Shown piece by piece: positions 58,383-64,000 of a stretch of 64,000 nt of DNA (position 1 is its first letter; each line of letters opens with the position of its first letter). Source of the stretch: CAZVFX01 sp964626565. GTDB lineage: Bacteria; Myxococcota_A; UBA9042; CAIXZC01. Where the stretch lies: assembly GCA_964626565.1 (NCBI GenBank), contig CAZVFX010000010.1, positions 1-64,000 on the forward strand, in the 5' to 3' direction. A program made the position numbers and the translations under genes. The notes beneath the pieces were generated by a model that made no database searches, was not told where the DNA came from, and saw only the letters and a list, made by a program, of their open reading frames with translations.

Positions 58383-60173
58383 ATGCGTTGCAGACTGTTT
58401 GCCCTGGTGGCAGCCCTTTCATTTGTTCTGGCCCTTTCCGGCTGCAAGCAGCTTGGGCTGGGTGGAGAGGAGGAGAAGGAGGAGGCCAAAAAGGAGGAGG
58501 CCAAGAAGGAGGAGGCCCCGGCCGAGAAGAAAGAAGAGGCTGCCGAGAAGAAGGAGGAGGCGGCTGGTGATGAAACCGCCAAAGCTGCTGAAGAAGCAGC
58601 CAAGAAGGTGGAGGAGGAAGCCGCGAAGAAGGTAGCAGAGGCCGAGAAGAACGCAGAAGCGATCAAGGCCAAAGCTGAGGAAGAGAAGAAGAAGTTCGAG
58701 CAAGAGAAGAAACAACTCGAAGAAGAGAAGGCCCAGGTTGAAGAAAAGGCCAAACGTGACCTTCTGACCAAGGACCTCGCCGAACTGACGGCCCGCCTGC
58801 AAACGTTGAAGACCGACGTGGAGAACGGAGAGGCTGCTTTCAAAACGGCCAAGGACGAGGCCAAAACGGAGCAGTTCGCCGCCCTGCTGAAGGAAGTCGT
58901 CGCATTGGAGGAGGAGCGTGCCGCGGTAGAAGGGCTTATCGCACAGGCGAAACTGGACGACGCCAAGACCCAGTTGGAGTTGCTCAAGGCCAAGCTTGCG
59001 CCCCTGGAGCAGAAAGGCGGTGAGTTGACCGCGGAGAAGCCGGTGGACCCGAAACTCAACGAAACCATGCTCAGCCTGCTGGCTGAAGAAGCGTGCCTGA
59101 CCAAAAAGAACCTCCCTATGCTCGAATTCCAGAAGGAGCGCGAGGCGCTGTTCGCCAAGTACGAGATGGACAGAGTCACCTACGAGAAGTTGCGAGCGGA
59201 ATTCAATCAGGGACCCAAGCCTGAAGATCAGGCTGCACTGGCTCAGGCCATTGCCAAGGCGTGCCCGCAGCAGCCGGTTACGGGCGAGGCTCGCCTCAAG
59301 CTTGCTTGCACCCACGGCATCAGCATCGCCAAGACCGAAGCGCTCAAATCAATGAACGCACAGATGAAGGAAGCGCCCCCGGACGTCAAAGCGCAGCTAG
59401 AGAAGATGAAGGAAGAGGTGGTTGTGGAACTGGGCAAGGCTGAGGTCAAGTGCCTGGAGATCCTTGCCGGCCAGAGTCCGGAAGACGCGGAGAAGGCTGC
59501 TGCCTGTATCCTGGCCGCCGCCGACATCACGGGCCTGCAGGCCTGCGACGGCTTGATGAAGCAAGGCGACCCGACTCCGGCCGATCCGGTAGAGCCGGGC
59601 GCTGAAGCGCCGGCTGAAGCGCCTGTTGAAGCGCCCGCGGAGGCGCCTGCCGAAGCACCTGCCGAAGCGCCTGCCGAAGCGCCGGCTGAAGCACCTGCCG
59701 AAGCGCCGGCTGAAGCACCCGCCGAAGCACCTGCCGAAGCCCCGGCTGAAGCACCCGCCGAAGCGCCTGCCGAAGCACCTGCCGAAGCACCTGCCGAAGC
59801 ACCTGTCGAAGCCCCGGCTGAAGCGCCGACCGAAGCACCGGCCGAGGCTCCCAAGGAGCCCAAGGTGGAGCCCAAGAAACACAAAGCCGATGGCAAATAC
59901 TCGGGCAAGTTCATCGGCGGAGGCACCACCGGCCTCCTGAAGTTCTCCGTAGATGGTGGCAAGGTTCGGAAGGCCTCGCTCAAGGCAGGCAAGATCACCT
60001 ACAAGCTTCACGGCGGCATCGGCAAGACCCTGGCCCTGGTCGGCAAGACCAAGAGCGGCGCCGACCACGTCAAGTGCAACGGCAAAGTCACCGGTGATAC
60101 GGTCAAGGGAACTTGCACAGGCACTCTGAACAAGAAGAAGATGAAGGGCAATTTTTCGGTCAAGAAGAAGTAG
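58383..60173 (+). CDS. Coiled-coil lipoprotein with AEAP repeat and C-terminal domain
   Basis: 596 aa from the ATG at 58383, after GGAGGAGACTC. Signal ends SFVLALSGCKQ (lipobox LSGC). Residues ~20-210 are Glu/Lys/Ala-rich with strong heptad character (FEQEKKQLEEEKAQVEEKAK), followed by a partly helical region with cysteines to ~405, then an APAEAPAEAP repeat (~59600-59850; about 80 residues) and a basic beta-rich end domain with SGKFIGGGTTGLLKFSV and NKKKMKGNFSVKKK. A periplasm-spanning or surface-tethered rod is the likely form (inference). The Pro-Ala-Glu repeat would act as a stiff spacer. Confidence 0.8.
   Translation: MRCRLFALVAALSFVLALSGCKQLGLGGEEEKEEAKKEEAKKEEAPAEKKEEAAEKKEEAAGDETAKAAEEAAKKVEEEAAKKVAEAEKNAEAIKAKAEEEKKKFEQEKKQLEEEKAQVEEKAKRDLLTKDLAELTARLQTLKTDVENGEAAFKTAKDEAKTEQFAALLKEVVALEEERAAVEGLIAQAKLDDAKTQLELLKAKLAPLEQKGGELTAEKPVDPKLNETMLSLLAEEACLTKKNLPMLEFQKEREALFAKYEMDRVTYEKLRAEFNQGPKPEDQAALAQAIAKACPQQPVTGEARLKLACTHGISIAKTEALKSMNAQMKEAPPDVKAQLEKMKEEVVVELGKAEVKCLEILAGQSPEDAEKAAACILAAADITGLQACDGLMKQGDPTPADPVEPGAEAPAEAPVEAPAEAPAEAPAEAPAEAPAEAPAEAPAEAPAEAPAEAPAEAPAEAPAEAPAEAPAEAPVEAPAEAPTEAPAEAPKEPKVEPKKHKADGKYSGKFIGGGTTGLLKFSVDGGKVRKASLKAGKITYKLHGGIGKTLALVGKTKSGADHVKCNGKVTGDTVKGTCTGTLNKKKMKGNFSVKKK
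59600..59850 (+). repeat. AEAP-coding repeat
   Basis: Twelve-base unit encoding Ala-Glu-Ala-Pro, repeated about twenty times with silent variation (GCxGAAGCxCCx). Extended conformation expected. Confidence 0.8.
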
Positions 60174-60186
60174 GTTTCAGGTTCCT

Positions 60187-60212
60187 AGCTCACAACTCAA
60201 AGCTCAAAGCTC
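60187..60212. repeat. Short AGCTCA-type tandem repeat
   Basis: AGCTCAC-AACTCAA-AGCTCAA-AGCTC, a 7-base period, at the convergent 3' ends of two genes. Related to the GCTCACC array at 39931. Confidence 0.6.
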
Positions 60213-61532
60213 TTTCAAGTAAGTTCCTACCTTAAAAGGCAGGCCGGACTGGTCCAGGATTTGGAGCGGTGTGCTGGTAGTTACCGGATAGACCTTCGGG
60301 TCGGAGTCTTCGCGGAAATCTACCAGCGTCAAGGCTTGGGTCTGTGCCCGTCGCGCTGACAGGAGCTGGCCCGGTTTGCCCGCGGCGCATCCCACACTCA
60401 CGGTCTTCAGATAGCCGTACAAGGCGTGGTAAAAAACCGGGTAGGTCGACGAAACCAGCAACGATACGTCGCCTCGCAGCAGTTTCTCATAGTAGCGAAA
60501 GCCCGGCTGCAGAATGGCTCGCTCCTTCGGCGTGTATTTCTCCATTGGCGCACAGGATACAGCCACCCTGTGAGTGGCCATCGCACCGCTTTCGAGAGAG
60601 CTGAGCATCCATTTCTCGTGGTTCTTGTCGTAGGTGTCCTGGCGAGGGTCGAGCACAACAAACAACACGCCTGAGGTCAAAAAGCTGTACCGGTAGGGCG
60701 GATCATTTCCTTCCCCGTGCATGAGCAGACGCGAGCTTTGCACCTTCGGAGCTCCTCCCGATGAGCCGGCGCAATATATGGGCAGCGCGGTCCACGCCTT
60801 ACCGGTATTGAGCCGGTCCAACAGTGCGGCCAGCTTCTTCGACGGGGCTTTGTAGTTCAAATAGAGGAATACCAGGTCGGGCGAGAGTTGGTCGAATGTG
60901 GCCGCCAGTTGTTGTATCTGTTCGTCGTCCGGATGCACGAAAAGACCGGCAAAAACGGTGCGTACTCCCCCTTCGCCCGGCTTAGGAGGCAATTCGGCGG
61001 CCTTCGAAGCCAGCGGGGCCACGGGTAACTTCTCCAAGGGCAGGGGGCGGGTTTCGTTGAATTGCACCTTTCCCCCCATCTCCACCCGAACCGTTACCTC
61101 CCTGTCCGCCATCCCGCCCTGGTACAGATGTTCTACGTTGCACCCCACCAACTCACCGCTCCGGTCGCCGGGGTTCCAGAAACAGCGAAAATCGGTGACC
61201 GGCACGCTGGGCCAGAACAGCGACAGTCGTACGCTGGTGTCACGCATTACGTCGAGGGTCGCAGGTTCGATCCGCCAGGTGATGGTGGAAGTATCCGGAG
61301 GTTCATCCTGAGGAATCTCGACCTGGATTTCCGGAGGGCGATGGGGAGCCTTGAGGTCGGGGCCGGGCTCGGTCCCGGCGTCTTCGGTGCTAGCCGGAGT
61401 AGCATCCGGGTCTGTCTCGGCATTTTTGGCCGACGACTTCACCGGGGCCTTCTCGGAAGGGGCTTGCTTCTTGCAGCCCTGGGGAAGAGCGACCACAAGC
61501 AGGATCAGGATAACGGGTAGCGCAGTTCGCAA
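60204..61532 (-). CDS. Lipoprotein with a degenerate calcineurin-like phosphoesterase domain
   Basis: 442 aa. Signal VILILLVVALPQGCKK has lipobox PQGC (Cys20). A disordered linker (to ~70) and a beta domain (~75-165) precede a ~250-residue alpha/beta domain. Its strand order and words (VRTVFAGLFVHPDDEQ, PDLVFLYLNYK, VLFVVLDPRQ, KWMLSSLES, VAVSCAPMEKYTP, DVSLLVSSTYPVFYHAL) parallel calcineurin-like phosphoesterases, in which the corresponding positions hold metal ligands (GDxxY, GNH, HxP, SGHxH). Here most ligands are missing. I infer a catalytically dead, binding-type domain; remote homology is the only support. Confidence 0.6.
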   Translation of the reverse strand: MRTALPVILILLVVALPQGCKKQAPSEKAPVKSSAKNAETDPDATPASTEDAGTEPGPDLKAPHRPPEIQVEIPQDEPPDTSTITWRIEPATLDVMRDTSVRLSLFWPSVPVTDFRCFWNPGDRSGELVGCNVEHLYQGGMADREVTVRVEMGGKVQFNETRPLPLEKLPVAPLASKAAELPPKPGEGGVRTVFAGLFVHPDDEQIQQLAATFDQLSPDLVFLYLNYKAPSKKLAALLDRLNTGKAWTALPIYCAGSSGGAPKVQSSRLLMHGEGNDPPYRYSFLTSGVLFVVLDPRQDTYDKNHEKWMLSSLESGAMATHRVAVSCAPMEKYTPKERAILQPGFRYYEKLLRGDVSLLVSSTYPVFYHALYGYLKTVSVGCAAGKPGQLLSARRAQTQALTLVDFREDSDPKVYPVTTSTPLQILDQSGLPFKVGTYLKEL

Positions 61533-61606
61533 GACGGTTCAACCTCCGGGGCGCTATTGTAGCTGCAAACCACTGTCCGCGCAACGTAACGTGAGCCACT
61601 AAACCT

Positions 61607-61635
61607 TTTACTCGGCGGAGCCGCCTGTGTAACAT
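61607..61635 (+). promoter_or_regulatory. Possible promoter for the 61666 gene pair
   Basis: TTTACT (61607-61612), 17-bp spacer, TAACAT (61630-61635), 31 bases before the ATG. Confidence 0.35.
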
Positions 61636-61665
61636 ACGCATGCTGTTCCTTGTGCGGAGGAGAGA

Positions 61666-62097
61666 ATGCAAATACTGGTGCTGGCGGTCGCGCTGCTGCA
61701 GTTTGGGCCCGGGCCGGCGGAGAAGTTGTTGGTTGAACTCGCCGGGGTGAAGGGGGGCGCTGCACCCTCCGAAATCGCCCGTTTTATCGACCCGGTGAAA
61801 GGCCTGGAGATGGACAAGGCTCCCGAAGGGGCGTCCCGCCCCGAATGGGTGAAACTCACGAGTGATGGCGGCTCGGAGCTGGGCAAGCACCTGGGCCCGC
61901 TGTTTGCCGCGGGCATCTTCAAGGCTGCGCCCCGTTGTGAGAAACGACCGGAAGGGTACTCGTGCACCGTCATGACGCCGACGTCGCTGCCGCAGGTGGT
62001 TGAGTTGTCGGAGGTGAAGGGGAAGCTGTACCTGCGCAAGATCTACTGGGCGCCTGACCCGGGGGAAGAAGATGACGACGAGGGCCTGCCCCTATGA
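61666..62097 (+). CDS. Small exported protein of unknown function
   Basis: 143 aa; the ATG follows GGAGGAGAGA. A short hydrophobic start (MQILVLAVALLQFGPGPA) may be a signal peptide. The rest is a compact mixed domain with LLVELAGVKGGAAPSEIARF, two cysteines (APRCEKRPEGYSC) and an acidic C-terminus (DPGEEDDDEGLPL). No family was recognised. It overlaps the next gene by four bases (ATGA), so the two products probably act together. Confidence 0.65.
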   Translation: MQILVLAVALLQFGPGPAEKLLVELAGVKGGAAPSEIARFIDPVKGLEMDKAPEGASRPEWVKLTSDGGSELGKHLGPLFAAGIFKAAPRCEKRPEGYSCTVMTPTSLPQVVELSEVKGKLYLRKIYWAPDPGEEDDDEGLPL

Positions 62098-63305
62098 GAG
62101 CTCGCGTTGCGCCGTTCCTGCTGGCCCTCCTTCTGCCCGTGGCTGCCCTGGCCGGAGAACCGGAGAATCCTGCTGACGGCCTGGTGTTGGTCGAGGACTG
62201 GCGCAATTACGTCAGGATCACTCACTACGACCCGGCCGGAATCCCATGTTACGACAGCCGCGACCGCAAAAGCCGGAAAGTGGCTCGCTATCTCTATTTC
62301 AAGGAACCGCTGTATCTGGTTTCCAGCAAAAAGGGGTGGGCCCGCGTGCGGGTGGATGATCTGAAGTGTTGGGTGCGCTCCAAGCGTATCGACCCGGTGC
62401 ATTCACGGCCGGTGCACTGTCCTGCCAAGGAGCGTGAGCAACCCCTTTTCCCCCTGGAGTTTCTGGCTGACATAAAGAGCGCAGCCCAGGCGGTTCCACT
62501 GTCGGTGGGGCCGCTCTATCCCACCTTCTACCAGATCGCGCGTGAGGTCCTGTACCCACCGTTGGATGAAGACGAAAAGCTTGTTGCAGTGAGGGATGTC
62601 GACGGCAAGGTCATTGCCCGGGTCTCCAAGAGCTTTCGCCGCGCGTTGCTGATTCAAGGTACCGCAGCCCTCAAGGATGGCACCATCATCAACGTGGGGC
62701 GGACAATAAAGGGCGAAAAACGTTTTGTTGTTCTTTCCGAGGGCAGCTACGGTCTGGGCGTTTCCGGCTTCAGCATCTACCCGTACCGCAGCGTCGCGGT
62801 TGATTTCGACCTTCTGTGCGACCGGCTCTCAGCCCAGGGTGCCGGCGGGGGCTGCACTCCGGGAAATGCTCTGCCCCGGGGAAGCCGCAATCGAAAAGTG
62901 ACCCGCGCCAACAAGAAGAAGTTGGTGGGGACACTGTTCAAGGTTCCGGCCTTCGAGGGGGCGGAAATCTCCGCGGGCGAACTCCATGATGGCTTTGTTT
63001 GTGCGGTGGATGTAGGTGGCGGCATCAAGATAGACCGCATGGACGTGTTCGTGGGGACCGACGGCGGAGGAAACCCGTACTATCCTTCCTGCAGAAAAGA
63101 CAACCCGCTGACACGGCACGGTGTGGAGAGCCTCATCCCCTGCGATTGGCGGCACTTCGTGGAGAACGACAAAGGTGTCTGGAAGCGACAAGTTGCAACC
63201 GAATACCGTCAGGTCTCCCGCCACAAAGGCCTGGAGGTGCTGGTGTTTCCCGGCGTCAAGTGCAGGAAGCAGACTGATGCTTTGGCGGGTCAGTCCGGGG
63301 AGTAG
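62094..63305 (+). CDS. Exported SH3-like domain protein
   Basis: 403 aa with signal peptide (LLALLLPVAALAGEP). Residues ~45-105 look like a bacterial SH3 domain: GIPCYDSRDRKSRKVARYLY, PLYLVSSKKGWARVRVDDL and CWVRSKRI. The remaining ~300 residues contain a 3D/LD-transpeptidase-like feel in places (GTAALKDGTIINVGRTI; ALPRGSRNRKV; AVDVGGGIKIDRMDVFVG) reminiscent of the 3D domain of MltA-type proteins, where DVGGGIK-DxF positions are conserved. A peptidoglycan-binding or lytic role is therefore possible but unproven. It is coupled to the small exported protein upstream. Confidence 0.68.
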   Translation: MRARVAPFLLALLLPVAALAGEPENPADGLVLVEDWRNYVRITHYDPAGIPCYDSRDRKSRKVARYLYFKEPLYLVSSKKGWARVRVDDLKCWVRSKRIDPVHSRPVHCPAKEREQPLFPLEFLADIKSAAQAVPLSVGPLYPTFYQIAREVLYPPLDEDEKLVAVRDVDGKVIARVSKSFRRALLIQGTAALKDGTIINVGRTIKGEKRFVVLSEGSYGLGVSGFSIYPYRSVAVDFDLLCDRLSAQGAGGGCTPGNALPRGSRNRKVTRANKKKLVGTLFKVPAFEGAEISAGELHDGFVCAVDVGGGIKIDRMDVFVGTDGGGNPYYPSCRKDNPLTRHGVESLIPCDWRHFVENDKGVWKRQVATEYRQVSRHKGLEVLVFPGVKCRKQTDALAGQSGE

Positions 63306-63316
63306 GGAAGGGCCTG

Positions 63317-64000
63317 CTACCAGTTAGGGCCGCCCTCCATTTCCTTGAACATATCGTCTGATGGGTCGGAGCTGCCTGAGCCGGAGCCGCCCATATTGTC
63401 CAGCATGTTGTCCATCTCTTCTTCGCTCTTCTTCCGTTCTTCCTCGGCCTTCCTGGCTGCTTCTTCTTCGGCTTTCTTTCTTGCCGCTTCTTCCTCGGCC
63501 TTCTTCTTTGCCGCTTCTTCCTCGGCTTTCTTCTTTGCCGCTTCTTCCTCGGCTTTCTTTTTTGCGGCTTCTTCCTCGGCTTTCTTCTTTGCTGCTTCTT
63601 CCTCGGCTTTTTCGTCCTTTGCCGGTTCTTTCTTCTCCTCTACCGGTTCGGGCCCCTCCGTCGCCGTCGGGGTACTGGGATCTTCCGGTTCTTTCTTCTC
63701 CTCTACCGGTTCCTTTTTCTCCTCGACCGGTTCTTCGCCTTCCTCTATTGGCAACGCAGGCAGCTTCTCGACCGGTTCGGGCCCCTCCGTCGCCGTCGGG
63801 GTACTGTGATCTTCCGGTTCTGGCCCCTCCGTCGCCGTCGGGGTACTGTGATCTTCCGGTTCGGGCCCCTTCGTCGCNNNNNNNNNNNNNNNNNNNNNNN
63901 NNNNNNNNNNNNNNNNNNNNNNNNNNNNNNNNNNNNNNNNNNNNNNNNNNNNNNNNNNNNNNNNNNNNNNNNNNNNNGCCCCTCCGTCGCCGTCGGGGTA
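63317..64000 (-). CDS. Repetitive acidic/coiled-coil protein, 5' partial with gap
   Basis: Minus-strand frame from the stop at 63317 up into an N run (63878-63977) and probably beyond the window. From the C-terminus back: FKEMEGGPNW end, Ser/Gly-rich MDNMLDNMGGSGSGS, a coiled-coil array of AAKKKAEEE units (~63430-63610), EPVEEKKEP repeats, then 14-residue repeats EPEDHSTPTATEGP (42 bp each). The start and any signal peptide are unseen. The composition resembles disordered cell-surface or motility-associated proteins; no function is assigned. Confidence 0.65.
   Translation of the reverse strand, partial: YPDGDGGXXXXXXXXXXXXXXXXXXXXXXXXXXXXXXXXXXATKGPEPEDHSTPTATEGPEPEDHSTPTATEGPEPVEKLPALPIEEGEEPVEEKKEPVEEKKEPEDPSTPTATEGPEPVEEKKEPAKDEKAEEEAAKKKAEEEAAKKKAEEEAAKKKAEEEAAKKKAEEEAARKKAEEEAARKAEEERKKSEEEMDNMLDNMGGSGSGSSDPSDDMFKEMEGGPNW
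63878..63977. other. Assembly gap (100 N)
   Basis: Exactly 100 N within a 42-bp tandem repeat (EPEDxSTPTATEGP coding); probably collapsed repeat, true length unknown. Confidence 0.95.

Noticed and set aside
58169..59998. Ser- and Gly-rich minus-strand frames opposite the coiled-coil lipoprotein
   Set aside because: Shadows of Glu/Lys/Ala and AEAP repeats; the plus-strand gene has promoter, binding site and lipobox.
61261..61280. GGTTCGATCC word as a tRNA T-loop
   Set aside because: It lies inside a coding sequence and no acceptor, D or anticodon stems can be placed around it.

Overview
The window looks like a draft or metagenome-assembled chromosome piece from a GC-rich, Gram-negative, deltaproteobacterial-type organism, most likely Myxococcota or a close neighbour. 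The reasons are the density of secreted lipoproteins built from MopE-type metal-binding motifs, thrombospondin type 3 (TSP3) repeats, CGDDGCGG-type cysteine modules and choice-of-anchor-D domains, the AgmX/PglI C-terminal domain, a secreted caspase next to an ECF sigma factor, and tripartite C-terminal anchors resembling MYXO-CTERM. Two 100-base N runs, both inside repetitive genes, mark scaffold gaps. No rRNA, tRNA, CRISPR array, phage or transposase was seen.

Layout. 1-7539: three large surface proteins (a CBM96-like protein cut by the window edge, a TSP3/fibrinogen-like lipoprotein, and a Cys-rich lipoprotein on the minus strand). 7681-9216: ffh. 9406-15998: a tightly overlapping plus-strand operon (HEAT protein, dapA, dapB, nadC, birA, coaX, family 4 uracil-DNA glycosylase, AgmX/PglI-type lipoprotein, HAD phosphatase). 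16136-19003: a minus-strand ECF sigma / DUF4384 membrane protein / secreted caspase operon. 19156-26897: a Cys-rich anchored protein, hpf, a GrpE with a long acidic tail, a PfkB kinase, pdxJ, nnr, tsaC-type and TrmN6-like genes, and a small lipoprotein. 27021-30237: 7TM-HD (PgpH-like) phosphodiesterase and ybeY. 30769-34734: a Cys-rich protein, a lipoprotein and a first radical SAM protein.

34779-47908 is the most unusual part. A two-gene cassette (MopE/TSP3 lipoprotein followed by a secreted fibre-like protein with a GDGSGLTGI stalk and a P domain) occurs twice in tandem. The stalk halves are strongly conserved but the C-terminal tips are unrelated. The second copy is translationally coupled to a lipoprotein with three DsbA-like domains, each missing the second active-site cysteine. 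A PAP2-type membrane phosphatase converges on its end.

48001-64000: a trinucleotide-type repeat block, FmdB-like protein, ahcY, a small helical protein, a second Cys-rich/PKD lipoprotein, a CCA-adding-type enzyme, a histone H1-like Lys/Ala/Pro protein with a SAP-like tail split by a gap, a second radical SAM protein, a rubredoxin-type protein, and lipoproteins including coiled-coil, phosphoesterase-like and SH3-like types. The last gene is a repetitive acidic protein running into a gap and the window edge. Housekeeping metabolism (lysine, NAD, biotin, CoA, PLP, SAH) is thus interleaved with an expanded, Ca-binding and Cys-rich cell-surface repertoire.
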